Positions 55,122-64,000 of a DNA stretch of 64,000 bases are shown here, piece by piece; the first letter of the stretch is position 1; the number at the start of each line of letters is the position of its first letter. Both the position numbers and the translations under genes were made by a program. This DNA is from Deltaproteobacteria bacterium (GTDB lineage: Bacteria > Myxococcota > SpSt-1050). The stretch lies in contig JAOAFA010000104.1 in the NCBI GenBank assembly GCA_026416535.1, positions 1 through 64,000 of the forward strand. The letters run 5' to 3'. The notes under the pieces were generated by a model. The model worked only from the letters and a program-made list of their open reading frames with translations. It had not been told where the DNA came from and ran no database searches.

Positions 55122-56293
55122 GTAGTGCTCCCTAAATAGATTAAGAAGTATAACCGAAATTTGCTATTCATGAATTGAGTAATATCATATTTTCACTATC
55201 AAAGATAATTTTGTCATATCTATAACCTCAATCTAAGTATAACAATGGGTCAAAAGAGAAAGCTTTCATACATACCCCATGTCACGTAAATAAAAAGAAA
55301 GGAAAACAAATCTAAAAATCTACATTATCATTCAGACAGAGTATTAGTCATCACTCTCTGCATATACCCAAGGGGAGCCAAATAGAGAACACCCCTGCCC
55401 ATTTTCGCTATAAGGTTTATAATTAACAAGAGTAAAAAGAGAGGAAAATCTGCGTCGAGGTGATTCACAAGGTAAATTACCTATCCACAAAGTTTGTGGG
55501 CTAAATAAGGGATTAATAACATTGTAACATAGACGCACTTAAGGTCCAACAAGTAAATCTTTTACGCTCAGTTCTGGGTATTCCACAAGTGGAGTTTTGT
55601 TAAATTAAAAAAGAGAGACTCTGAGTTTAAATCCTACAAGACCCCCAAGAGTGCGATAATCTCAAAGACATTAAAATCCAATTGATGCTGAGAGCCTTTA
55701 TTTTTGTATCTCAACTGAGTGTGAAGACAAGGAAAGAAATAGAAAATCAAAGGATACTCAGACACTCAGGATGTACTTAAGGTTACATCCTTTTTACTTG
55801 TAAGCCAAGGTAGATCTGCTAAAAAGGCTTTGCCGGCACAAGATTTAACGCTCGAATGAAATCAATAATGGATGCTACAAATGGATGTTAAATAGCATGT
55901 TCCAAGGGAGTGTAATAAGAATTTGCCTTTTATGGTCTTATGTAAATTTTGCCTCAAAACAGAATGTCCTATTCATTAATAGTTATCTGAAACTTAAAAC
56001 AACAACTCACTATTTATGACAATAAAAATGTTGTGCTGGATAAACATTAAAACAATGACTTGATTAAAGTCATCCAATTTCATCTCAACTTACTCTTTGC
56101 TTCCAAATAGTTAGTTTTTTGAAAGTGATTATCTTGTGAATATATACACTAGAAGGCTCCACCTTGGATCGCGGCTAAAAGAGGCGGTATTTCGGTTTGT
56201 TGCTTGAAGATCGAGTCAATGTTGGCTCGCAGTCCTTCATTCAGTAAAATCTTGAAGAGAATATGGTGTTGAGATAGGAAATAACTACACACC
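55122..56293. other. Long gene-free stretch
   Basis: Nearly 1.2 kb with only short open frames (the 64-codon minus-strand frame at 55344-55538 has no ribosome binding site or recognisable features). No IS fragment, tRNA or strong repeat could be recognised by eye. It lies between the M1 gene start and the TetR-SDR operon end and is probably decayed sequence. Confidence 0.4.
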
Positions 56294-56803
56294 TCATCCA
56301 ATATTTAAGCCTTTTATCCTGAGACTTAACAAAAACGAGGGGATAGTAGAATATCTAAAAAAGACAACCGAGCGAGAGACTAGTCTCCCTGAGTCTTTCT
56401 CCAAGATGGTTCCAAAACACGTGGTGTGAGATACGGGTAGATTCCAAGGTTTTATATTCACCTTTTCTCCAACATATACATACAACTTGTTGTCTTTCTC
56501 AAATTCAAATTTATATCTAATCTTGAACTCGGTAAAATATTTGAGTTCCAATGTCCCTTTAACCTCCGCGTTCTCACAAAACCCTCCCACTGTAATATGC
56601 CCAGATAGATCATTCACTAAGAACCTTTCACTTTTCGGATTTATCCAATCAAGGATGTTACTTGTCCCCCAAACTACGTCAAACTCAATAGGGAATACAC
56701 CATCCGGACCATAGCCATTTTCAAATCTATGAGTCCCATTCATCCTCTCTCGCATCTCAAAGCCTATTTGTCTCCCCATTATTAGTTTAACAATATTCCA
56801 CAT
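56294..56803 (-). CDS. Hypothetical protein in a TetR-SDR operon
   Basis: 169 residues, beta-rich, with RERMNGTHRFE near the start, LSGHITVGGFCENAEVKGTLEL centrally and NLPVSHTTCFGTI and RLVSRSVVFF near the end. It vaguely recalls accessory domains attached to GMC-type oxidoreductases, but I cannot assign it and give no function. GAGG stands seven bases before ATG 56803, nine bases after the SDR stop; ATG 56779 is a second option. Co-transcription with an SDR and a TetR repressor suggests lipid, steroid or xenobiotic metabolism. Confidence 0.6.
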   Translation of the reverse strand: MWNIVKLIMGRQIGFEMRERMNGTHRFENGYGPDGVFPIEFDVVWGTSNILDWINPKSERFLVNDLSGHITVGGFCENAEVKGTLELKYFTEFKIRYKFEFEKDNKLYVYVGEKVNIKPWNLPVSHTTCFGTILEKDSGRLVSRSVVFFRYSTIPSFLLSLRIKGLNIG

Positions 56804-56812
56804 TACAAGACC

Positions 56813-57619
56813 TCACTTTCTTTTTGTAAGTAATAGGGCTGACGTAGTTGCTATTATATCCTGGGCAAAAGGCACAACCTGTGAATAAAACCCGATCTTA
56901 TTAAATATTGAAACCTTTTCAACCCTTTTCTCCTGTTTAATAGCCTTTAATATTATCCTTGCTACGGTCTCGGGTTTCATTGAGTAATACGGTACAAGTT
57001 TCATTGAAAGTTTAGCTCCCCACGTCTCACCCTCGATCTCTCTGTAAAAAGGGGTATTTACCATAAAGGGGTAGATGGTAGTTACAGTTATTCCGTACTT
57101 TTTTAATTCGTAGTACAATATCTCGGAATAGACACCAAGCGCAGCTTTCACACTCGCATATGCACCCCAGCCAGGTAGCTTAAAAAATGCCTGACCTGAT
57201 GATACATTTACAATTTGCCCTCTCTTAGCATTACGCATTGATTCTAAGAAGGCATTGATGTGGTAGATTGGTCCAAAGAAGTTCACATCGACAAGCCTTT
57301 TCCACACATCAATAGGTGTATCTGCGAGGTCATTTGAATACCCAATCCCGGCATTGTTTACCAGTATATCTAAGTCTCCTTTTGACAAAGTCTCTTCAGC
57401 GGCTGATTTTACTGCTTCAAAATCAGAGACATCATATGCAAAATAGGTAACATCAGCTCCATTCGATATTAATTCGTCTGCGAATTTCTTGAGCTGTTCT
57501 TCATTAATATCTGAAATATACAAAATTGCACCTTCCCTTGCCAAGAGTTCACAAAGACACCTTCCAATACCACTTGCGGCCCCTGTTACAAAAGCCCTTT
57601 TTGATTTTATACTTTTCAT
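56813..57619 (-). CDS. Short-chain dehydrogenase/reductase
   Basis: About 268 residues from ATG 57619 (MKSIKSKRAFVTGAASGIG); the track start at 57730 lies inside the TetR gene in another frame. Rossmann TGAASGIG, the NNAG motif, catalytic Ser in IVNVSSGQA and YASVK (Tyr-x3-Lys) are all present: a classical SDR. GGAG stands about seven bases before the ATG, which overlaps the TetR stop (ATGA). The C terminus is hydrophobic (VVPFAQDIIATTSALLL) and may touch the membrane. The substrate is unknown. Confidence 0.92.
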   Translation of the reverse strand: MKSIKSKRAFVTGAASGIGRCLCELLAREGAILYISDINEEQLKKFADELISNGADVTYFAYDVSDFEAVKSAAEETLSKGDLDILVNNAGIGYSNDLADTPIDVWKRLVDVNFFGPIYHINAFLESMRNAKRGQIVNVSSGQAFFKLPGWGAYASVKAALGVYSEILYYELKKYGITVTTIYPFMVNTPFYREIEGETWGAKLSMKLVPYYSMKPETVARIILKAIKQEKRVEKVSIFNKIGFYSQVVPFAQDIIATTSALLLTKRK

Positions 57620-58266
57620 AGCTCTACTCCTTTTGGATTTACCGACCCAACAAGACCAAAAAACGCAAAGTCTATAACTTCGGTAATTATATCGTCTACA
57701 TCCTCCTCCTTTATTATACCCCCAAGCCACATATTCAGAAGCGAAAACCCAAGCCCTACTATTGATTTAGAGACAATATCAGAATTGCACCTTCGTGCGA
57801 ACCCTTTCTCAATAGCGTGGTCTAAATAGTATTTTGCAAGCTGGGCAAATCTTATTTGAAACTCGTAGATCTTGTTTTCAAGCTCTTTATCAACTGTAAT
57901 AGCCTCTTTGATATAGATTTTTACAAGTTCTTTATTTGCAACGACAATATTTATCATCCTTTTTATTGCCCTGATAGAGGCCTCTCTATATTCATTGCTA
58001 TTCTGGGGGAGCTCACTACTCATATCCGAAAAAGATGAAAGGAGCTTCTCCGTAAGCTCATTCAGTAAATTTTCAAATATGTCTCTTTTATCCTTAAAAT
58101 TTCTATAAAACGTCCCTTGACCTACTCCCGCACCTTTTACAATATCCGATACTATCGTATTATGATACCCCTTCTCTGCAAATATCTTCTTAGCAACCTC
58201 AATGAGTCTTTGCCTCGTAGCATCTCTTCTAGCTCTATTCTTTAACCTCCTAAGCTCTGTTATCAT
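57616..58266 (-). CDS. TetR-family transcriptional regulator
   Basis: 216 residues. N-terminal HTH TIVSDIVKGAGVGQGTFYRNFKDKRDIF is typical of TetR/AcrR. The C-terminal ligand domain is not classifiable. AAGGAG precedes the ATG. It heads the operon with the SDR and the hypothetical gene and most likely represses it in response to a small lipophilic ligand. A strong promoter lies just upstream with a GTCCGTCCG repeat in its spacer, a candidate operator. Confidence 0.92.
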   Translation of the reverse strand: MITELRRLKNRARRDATRQRLIEVAKKIFAEKGYHNTIVSDIVKGAGVGQGTFYRNFKDKRDIFENLLNELTEKLLSSFSDMSSELPQNSNEYREASIRAIKRMINIVVANKELVKIYIKEAITVDKELENKIYEFQIRFAQLAKYYLDHAIEKGFARRCNSDIVSKSIVGLGFSLLNMWLGGIIKEEDVDDIITEVIDFAFFGLVGSVNPKGVEL

Positions 58267-58290
58267 CCAATCTTACTCCTTAACTAGGTA

Positions 58291-58319
58291 CTTATAAACC
58301 AAACGGACGGACTTGTCAA
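58291..58319 (-). promoter_or_regulatory. Promoter and likely operator of the TetR-SDR operon
   Basis: On the minus strand TTGACA (58314-58319) and TATAAG (58291-58296) are separated by exactly 17 bases. The spacer holds GTCCGTCCG, a tandem repeat of GTCCG/TCCG, which is where a TetR repressor would block RNA polymerase. The start codon is about 25 bases downstream. Confidence 0.65.
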
Positions 58320-59587
58320 TCTCGTTTTTAAAACTTTTTCACCAAGTTCTTATAACCCCCACAAAGTAGCCTGGTCAAAAAACTTTGCCTTAAACCGCCT
58401 TTTTCTTATAAAAAGTTGATTTAACAAATGGCTTAAACCCCCTCTTCCATTTGGTCCTCTTCACCCCACTTAATGTCACATACATCGCAATACTGCCCAC
58501 CTCATACACTTACAAAACATCCCCTATACCCACCTACTCAAAAAACCTAAACCTTTTATCACAGTATGCTATAAATCCTGCCCATAACCCTCTCCTATCC
58601 CACAAATTGAAGATTAAGATCAAAAATACTTATGAAAAATAAGATGATTAAAAGTTCATAAAATGATTAAGGAGTTAGGATTAGAAAGATCGTTGATTGG
58701 AATATCAAAGATGGACAAACAGTATGGTAAAGTTTTGTAACAGCCTTATTGATAGGTGAGCATGTGAAGAAGGAGGTTTAATGGGCTGAAGCAAAGCCTT
58801 CATGTTAGTGTAGGAATAACTCAGAATCGTGTTTCAGATAAACTGATTGGAAATATGCATATTGTCTTTTTTCATTTGTTAGGTAATATGGAGTGACGTA
58901 GTTCTTCTTTTCGATCTCCGAGGATGGAAAGCTAAAAACAAGGCTAATTTTCTTTTGTAGTATCCGTTGGCTTTATTATTGATGGTTTTTCTCAAGTAGA
59001 GTTCTTTTTCATAAAGGCATTAAAAAGGAAGTGGGGATAAGCCTTTTACCTTCTCGGGAGTCGATTTTTGAAATATGCTCAAGAATTCCTTATAAAGATT
59101 TTTCACTATTTATTGTAGACCTACTCCTATAATTTTTCGTAAACAAAAAGCTTAAAGATGGTTGACATACGAACACAATATTACCTGCCTATGGATATGG
59201 ACACTTAGCATGAATATTTTCAGAGATTAGTAAATAGACAATAAGGTATTTTTTGAAGAAATAATACAGGCAGATACTCGATGACTTCAGAGTATATGTT
59301 GGAACATACAAAGTGTAGAGAAGGATGAGCTATAAGTACTATAAAGACTTTGGTATGCGAAAATCTGGTCTTAAAGTGACCAAAATATACTCAATTTATC
59401 CTCAAGCTTTAATCTAGGACAATTGAAGGATAATTATCCTCTCATCTTACTCTTTATTCCCTTAGTATTTCCCTAATCGCTCTTCAATTAAGCCTGTACA
59501 ACATTAAGTAGAGAATTTATCTCTTCTCTCATTCGCCTTAAACTAAAAAATCTGGCTTGAATATAGCAGAATTTTACAAATTATTTT
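58320..59587. other. Long gene-free stretch
   Basis: About 1.3 kb. The ORF at 58451-58642 is Pro/Thr/Tyr-rich without a ribosome binding site and looks accidental. Around 58760-58880 a plus-strand frame is open for about 40 codons (RFNGLKQSLHVSVGITQNRV...), again like a decayed gene piece. No transposase motif, tRNA or terminator was recognised. Confidence 0.4.
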
Positions 59588-62362
59588 TCAGTTCTTTAAA
59601 GTCAGTATAGGTTTTAAGAATTGTGCGGTATATGACTTCTCAGATTTGATTATCTCTTCTGGTGTTCCTTCGGCAACTATGAAGCCACCCTCCTCTCCCC
59701 CTTCAGGTCCAAGATCAATGATATAGTCAGCACATTTAATCACATCGAGGTTATGCTCAATTATAACAAATGTATTACCTGCATCTACAAGCCTATGAAT
59801 TACATTCATAAGTTTTTTTATATCTGCAAAATGCAATCCTGTAGTCGGTTCGTCCATTACATATAAAGTAGAGGTATCATGTCTTTTCCCAAGCTCTGAT
59901 GCAAGTTTTATTCTCTGAGCCTCTCCACCTGAGAGATTTGTTGCAGGCAACCCTATTTTGAGATATCCAAGTCCAACATCATCAAGTGTTTGGAGTATTC
60001 TAGATATCCTTTTATGATTCTCAAAGAATCTTAGTGCCTCGAGAACGGACATATTTAAGACGTCAGCGATCGTCTTACCTTTGTATGTGATCTCTAGTGT
60101 CTCTCTATTATACCTCGACCCTCCGCACTCATCACATGTAACATAAACATCCGGCAGGAATTGCATCTGTACAGATATCACACCAGCACCTTCACAAACC
60201 TCACATCTCCCCCCTTTTACATTAAAGCTAAATCTACCAGCCTTGTAGCCCCGTGACTTGGATTCTATTGTCATAGAGAATAGTTCCCTTATGGGGGTAA
60301 AGAGGCCGGTATAAGTTGCGGCATTACTCCGTGGTGTACGCCCTATGGGAGATTGATCAATTTGGATGATGCGAGAGATGCTTTCATATCCTTTTATTGA
60401 GTCATAAGGCAGAGCATTCTGGTTTGAGATGCCAAGCTTATTTAGAAGAGCTGGGTATAGTGTATCCATTATCAAGGTACTTTTGCCCGAACCTGAGACT
60501 CCGGTAACAACTGTTAAGGTTCCGAGAGGAATTTTTATGTCTATGTTTTTTAAATTGTTACCTCTTGCCCCTGTGAGAACAAGGAAGCCTTTGCCTTTTC
60601 TCCTCTCTTTCTTGAAATCTATCCTCTCTTCGCCCCTTAAGAAACGAGCTGTTATCGACTCCGGATTCTTCATGAGCTCGTCAAGTGTCCCATTTGAAAC
60701 TACATAACCACCGTACTCTCCTGCCCCAGGTCCCATGTCAATAACCAAATCTGCTGATCTGATAGTAGCCTCATCGTGTTCTACCACAATAACAGTATTA
60801 CCCAAGTTCCTTAAATTTATGAGTGTCTTTATGAGCCTTATATTATCTCTCTGATGTAAACCGATTGACGGTTCATCAAGCACATAGATTACACCAGACA
60901 AGGCTGTCCCTATCTGCGTTGCCAATCTTATTCTCTGATACTCCCCTCCTGATAATGTGGATGATGCCCTTGATAAAGTGAGATATCCCAGTCCAACATC
61001 CCTCAAGAATGATAATCTATCTTTGATCTCCTTCAAGACTATTTTTGAGATCTCACTTTCTCTTTTTGTGAGTGTGAGAGTACTAAAGAACTCTATGGAC
61101 TTATCGATTGACAGCTCTGTAACGTCAATTATGTTTTTCCCATTTATGTACACACTTAAATACTCTGGTCTTAATCTCTTCCCATTACACTTTGGACATG
61201 GCTTATAGCTTATGAATTTCTCAAGATTTTCCTTTACGCTCATTGATTCCGTCTCTTTATACTTCCTTTCGAGAAACGGTATCAGACCCTCAAAATAGAT
61301 TTGATCACCTTCGCTGCTTCCATATATAAGGATCCTTTTTACTTTATCAGAGAGTTTAAAAAATGGAGTATCAGGATTGACCTTTAACAGATGGAGTGCG
61401 GTATAAACTTCATCAATAAAGAATGTATGGATCTGGGAGAATACGGAGAAGGCGCCATTACTTATAGAGAGCCTCTGATCAGGGATAATCTTATCAGGAT
61501 CAAAATAGTAGAGATTTCCTATCCCAGTACAATGAGGACAAGCGGCTTTTGGATTATTGAAAGAGAATAGGGCAGGCTTTATCTCAGGAAGAGATAGACC
61601 ACAGCTTATACACGCATACCTCTCAGAAAATATCTTAGATAGGTTGATCTCTTCTGATTCAATCTTTACAAGCCCTTTAGCTAGTTTAAGTGCAGTCTCA
61701 ACAGAATCTGTTATTCTACTCTTCTCATCTTGGGATACAACCACCCTATCGATTCTTACATCAATATCGTGCTTTTTGTTTTTGTCAATCTCAATCTTTT
61801 CATCGAGGTCATACAAGACTCCATCAATTCTAATCGTAGAAAAACCACTCTTCTTAAAGGATGCTATTTCCTTCTTATATTCTCCTTTCTGCCCCATTAC
61901 TACTGGTGCATATACTACTATGAGCTTATTATGTGCTAATTTGAATATTTGATCAAAAATCTCCTGAACAGTTTGCCTTGTAATCTCTCTTCCACATATA
62001 TGACAGTGAACCTTTCCTATAGCAGCATACAACAATCGAAGATAATCGTATATCTCTGTTACTGTTCCTACGGTTGAGCGGGGGTTATGGCTCAGTGTCC
62101 GTTGTTCTATAGATATTGCTGGTGACAGACCCTCAATAGAGTCTACGTCTGGTTTTTTCAGCTTCTCTAAGAATTGTCTAGCGTAGGCAGAGAGTGATTC
62201 TATGTATCTTCGCTGACCCTCTGCATAAATTGTATCAAAGGCAAGTGATGATTTCCCTGATCCCGATACACCGGTTATAACAACAAGCTTGTTTTTTTCA
62301 AATGAGAGATCAATATTTTTTAAATTGTGTTCTCTTGCACCTCTAATTTTTAAATATTCCAT
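59588..62362 (-). CDS. uvrA: Excinuclease ABC subunit A (UvrA)
   Basis: 924 residues, near the usual 940. Two ABC modules are visible: Walker A GVSGSGKSSLAFDTIYAEGQ near residue 33 with signature TLSGGEYQRI, and GVSGSGKSTLIMD near residue 640 with NLSGGEAQRI. Zinc-finger cysteines are present (CHICGREI; CISCGLSLPEI with CPHCTGIG; CEVCEGAG with CDECGGSRY). It finds bulky DNA damage with UvrB. Its start overlaps the pdxA stop by 13 bases, so it is the third gene of the surA-like/pdxA/uvrA transcript. Confidence 0.98.
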   Translation of the reverse strand: MEYLKIRGAREHNLKNIDLSFEKNKLVVITGVSGSGKSSLAFDTIYAEGQRRYIESLSAYARQFLEKLKKPDVDSIEGLSPAISIEQRTLSHNPRSTVGTVTEIYDYLRLLYAAIGKVHCHICGREITRQTVQEIFDQIFKLAHNKLIVVYAPVVMGQKGEYKKEIASFKKSGFSTIRIDGVLYDLDEKIEIDKNKKHDIDVRIDRVVVSQDEKSRITDSVETALKLAKGLVKIESEEINLSKIFSERYACISCGLSLPEIKPALFSFNNPKAACPHCTGIGNLYYFDPDKIIPDQRLSISNGAFSVFSQIHTFFIDEVYTALHLLKVNPDTPFFKLSDKVKRILIYGSSEGDQIYFEGLIPFLERKYKETESMSVKENLEKFISYKPCPKCNGKRLRPEYLSVYINGKNIIDVTELSIDKSIEFFSTLTLTKRESEISKIVLKEIKDRLSFLRDVGLGYLTLSRASSTLSGGEYQRIRLATQIGTALSGVIYVLDEPSIGLHQRDNIRLIKTLINLRNLGNTVIVVEHDEATIRSADLVIDMGPGAGEYGGYVVSNGTLDELMKNPESITARFLRGEERIDFKKERRKGKGFLVLTGARGNNLKNIDIKIPLGTLTVVTGVSGSGKSTLIMDTLYPALLNKLGISNQNALPYDSIKGYESISRIIQIDQSPIGRTPRSNAATYTGLFTPIRELFSMTIESKSRGYKAGRFSFNVKGGRCEVCEGAGVISVQMQFLPDVYVTCDECGGSRYNRETLEITYKGKTIADVLNMSVLEALRFFENHKRISRILQTLDDVGLGYLKIGLPATNLSGGEAQRIKLASELGKRHDTSTLYVMDEPTTGLHFADIKKLMNVIHRLVDAGNTFVIIEHNLDVIKCADYIIDLGPEGGEEGGFIVAEGTPEEIIKSEKSYTAQFLKPILTLKN

Positions 62363-63345
62363 ATCAAATTCCCAGTCACCCCTTTGGATAGCCTAAACGC
62401 AACCTCCAAAGCATTATAAGCCCCTTTATACTCGGCAATCCCTTTCCCAGCTATCTCAAATGCAGTTCCATGAGCTGGAGATGTCCTGATTATTGGCAGA
62501 CCCAATGTTATATTTACAAACTTTGAGATACCGAAAAGTTTGACCGGTATAAGGGCTTGGTCATGATACATTGCTAATACCGCATTGTATTTTCCATTAA
62601 AAGCTCTATAAAAGATTGAATCAGATGCAAAAGGACCACTTACATTAATACCTTCCCTACTGGCTACCTCAATAGCCGGGGCGATAACTTCGCTTTCTTC
62701 TTTCCCCAACAAACCACCTTCACCGGCATGCGGGTTTAATCCACAGACAGCTATACTTGGATCCCTGATTTTAAATAGATTTTTCATGGCAAAATTGAGC
62801 ATCCTCAGGTTTCTAAGTATAACATCTTTGTTTATTATTTTTGGCACTTGTGAGAGAGGTACGTGTGTCGTGGTTAACGCTATAAGTGGTTTCCCCTTCA
62901 TCTCGAATAACATTTGAACAAAACTAACACTTAGTAATTTCTTGAATAAGTCAGTATGACCAGGGATCTCTATTCCTTCCCTTAGAAGCCCAATTTTTGA
63001 TATGGGCATTGTCACTATAGCTGAGAGTTTGTTAATATTTCTTATAGCCTCCTTAATAAATTCAATTTGTGCTATATTGCCTTCCTCAGACGGGAGTCCT
63101 GGCTGAAAATCATCTGCTTTGAGATCCCCGAGATCTGATATACCTATTCTACCCTCTTTTATAAACTGTAAAAAGTCCTTTCCAGTCTCGACTATAGAAG
63201 AATAGTGGTCAAGAACTCTTTTACTACCAAATATCAGAAGGCTAACACTTTTATTCTTTCTTATAAATCTCGTAGATGACTTGATCAGTATCTCAGGACC
63301 CACCCCAGACGGGTGACCCATAGTAACTCCTATAATCTTAGACAT
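62350..63345 (-). CDS. pdxA: 4-hydroxythreonine-4-phosphate dehydrogenase PdxA
   Basis: About 331 residues from ATG 63345 (MSKIIGVTMG), with GGAG eight bases before it; the track start at 63354 is a GTG. Motifs: TMGHPSGVGPEI (His where Asp is usual), GHTDLF, GLNPHAGEGG and MYHDQALIPVKL (metal ligands). It oxidises 4-phosphohydroxy-L-threonine in the DXP-independent-of-PLP-salvage (long) pathway to pyridoxal phosphate. It lies 17 bases after the SurA-like gene, an arrangement also known from enterobacteria. Confidence 0.96.
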   Translation of the reverse strand: MSKIIGVTMGHPSGVGPEILIKSSTRFIRKNKSVSLLIFGSKRVLDHYSSIVETGKDFLQFIKEGRIGISDLGDLKADDFQPGLPSEEGNIAQIEFIKEAIRNINKLSAIVTMPISKIGLLREGIEIPGHTDLFKKLLSVSFVQMLFEMKGKPLIALTTTHVPLSQVPKIINKDVILRNLRMLNFAMKNLFKIRDPSIAVCGLNPHAGEGGLLGKEESEVIAPAIEVASREGINVSGPFASDSIFYRAFNGKYNAVLAMYHDQALIPVKLFGISKFVNITLGLPIIRTSPAHGTAFEIAGKGIAEYKGAYNALEVAFRLSKGVTGNLIWNI

Positions 63346-63362
63346 GGGTATCACTCCAAATG

Positions 63363-64000
63363 TTATTTTAAGTTTACATAGATTGTATACTTTTTCTTTA
63401 GGGTATCTATAACATAAGAAAATTGCTTATTTGTCTCCTTCTCAATAAGCATTTTTTTTATATCTTCTTTGGCCTCATCGAATTCCTTGATTTCTGGATA
63501 TGAGATCTTATTAACCTTGAAGACATAAAAACCCTCAGGACTCTTAATTATCTCTGATATCTCTCCTTCACCAAGGCTGAATATTATTCTTTCAAACTCC
63601 TCCCTCATATCACCCTTAGAAATTTTACCTATATGCCCACCTGAGGCTGCACTTGGGTGATCAGAATACCTCTTTGCAAGTTCTGCAAAATCAGAATTCA
63701 TTGCGAGTTCCCTTCTTACTGATTCTATTTTTTCAAGTGATCTCTTCTCATTAGCTTTATCGTTTAGCGAAGAGACAAAAATTACCGATATGTCGTATAA
63801 TTTTTTCATCTTACTTGGGTTAAACTCTTGGTTATAAAACAATTTCGCATCTTCATCTGTGACCTTCACTTTCTGGCGGATACGAATCTCCATAAATTTG
63901 GTCCTTCTTAGTTGTCTCCGCAACTCATCTTTGTACTGTTCAAATGAGAGACCCTCTTTTATCAGTAGCTCAGCAAACTTTTCGTCCGAGAGTCCTCTCT
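63363..64000 (-). CDS. SurA-like periplasmic chaperone/parvulin (truncated by window)
   Basis: The minus-strand frame is open to the window edge; the first Met offered by the track (63923) is internal. The visible 212 residues include a SurA-N-like part (LSDEKFAELLIKEGLSFEQY just before the edge), then a parvulin/PpiC domain (about 65-160 of the visible part, with FAELAKRYSDHPSAASGGHIG). The end is LKKKYTIYVNLK. It would help outer-membrane proteins fold in the periplasm. The 5' end and signal peptide lie beyond base 64000. It leads the pdxA-uvrA group. Confidence 0.88.
   Translation of the reverse strand, partial: RGLSDEKFAELLIKEGLSFEQYKDELRRQLRRTKFMEIRIRQKVKVTDEDAKLFYNQEFNPSKMKKLYDISVIFVSSLNDKANEKRSLEKIESVRRELAMNSDFAELAKRYSDHPSAASGGHIGKISKGDMREEFERIIFSLGEGEISEIIKSPEGFYVFKVNKISYPEIKEFDEAKEDIKKMLIEKETNKQFSYVIDTLKKKYTIYVNLK

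Noticed and set aside
55344-55538. 64-codon minus-strand ORF as a small gene
   Set aside because: No ribosome binding site, no recognisable domain, and it lies in a long decayed stretch.
58451-58642. 63-codon plus-strand ORF as a small gene
   Set aside because: Composition unlike the local proteome and no ribosome binding site.
58760-58880. Open 40-codon plus-strand frame as an IS fragment
   Set aside because: No transposase motif could be matched; too short to call.

Overview
The window reads as a piece of a chromosome or metagenome-assembled contig from a low-GC, diderm bacterium of the broad deltaproteobacterial / Myxococcota-like type. This placement is inference from gene content, not from a marker search. 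Supporting signs are: MopE-type CDGxDNDCxG repeats behind a VWA domain, Asp-rich linkers in exported proteins, several lipoproteins with lipobox-like N termini, a DUF4912 + GH57 pair, a sigma54 activator, a SurA-like chaperone, and an outer-membrane barrel candidate ending in Phe. Bases 1-19 are an exact Tn5/Nextera mosaic-end sequence, so the left edge is an untrimmed contig end.

Layout. 0.6-8.2 kb (+): a SPASM radical SAM protein, then a tight group of PIG-V-like mannosyltransferase, a two-domain radical SAM protein, two small exported proteins and a penicillin-binding transpeptidase. 8.2-18.2 kb (-): tsaD, GH57 branching enzyme, DUF4912 protein, a GroES-like protein, an oligoendopeptidase F with two plausible starts, and a very large membrane/spermidine-synthase fusion. 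18.8-31.2 kb (+): a long collinear run of dCMP deaminase, nrdR, ribD-ribE-ribBA-ribH, nusB, an orphan M17 N-terminal domain protein, a barrel protein, a hydrogenase-type maturation protease, rpsO-pnp, a phosphodiester glycosidase and an alpha/beta hydrolase. 31.2-38.4 kb (-): dgt, a Cys-rich lipoprotein, and a sigma54 regulator-thiolase-ABC-type permease-YfcH epimerase group. 38.8-45.0 kb (+): an AzgA-type purine permease, a decayed IS256-family transposase, an AmiC-type amidase, folE2, a GT2 and a PilZ protein. 45.0-58.3 kb (-): C45-type acyltransferase, GH4, LPG-synthase-like membrane protein, a VWA/MopE/Cys-repeat protein, a PAS-PAS histidine kinase, an M1 peptidase lipoprotein, and a TetR-SDR-hypothetical operon. 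59.6-64.0 kb (-): uvrA, pdxA and a SurA-like parvulin cut by the window edge.

How the genes work together. The most coherent pathway is riboflavin synthesis: ribD, ribE, ribBA and ribH are consecutive and mostly overlap or sit a few bases apart, joined to nrdR, dCMP deaminase and nusB. rpsO-pnp follow a good sigma70-type promoter. Envelope biology dominates the rest: transpeptidase, amidase, SurA, lipoproteins, exported peptidases and the VWA protein. Two exported proteins 18 kb apart, the phosphodiester glycosidase and the VWA/MopE protein, share an Asp-rich stretch followed by an almost identical extreme C terminus (SG..CSC-x-L-[IV]-E-stop). It recalls the Cys motif of MYXO-CTERM but has no transmembrane tail, and it is the best candidate here for an undescribed sorting or modification signal.

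I found no tRNA, rRNA, CRISPR array, riboswitch or intact insertion sequence by eye. About a dozen gene-free stretches of 300-1300 bases look like decayed sequence; one holds a recognisable IS256-family relic. Where the ORF track started too far upstream I moved the start to a codon with a visible Shine-Dalgarno sequence or family-typical N terminus and said so.
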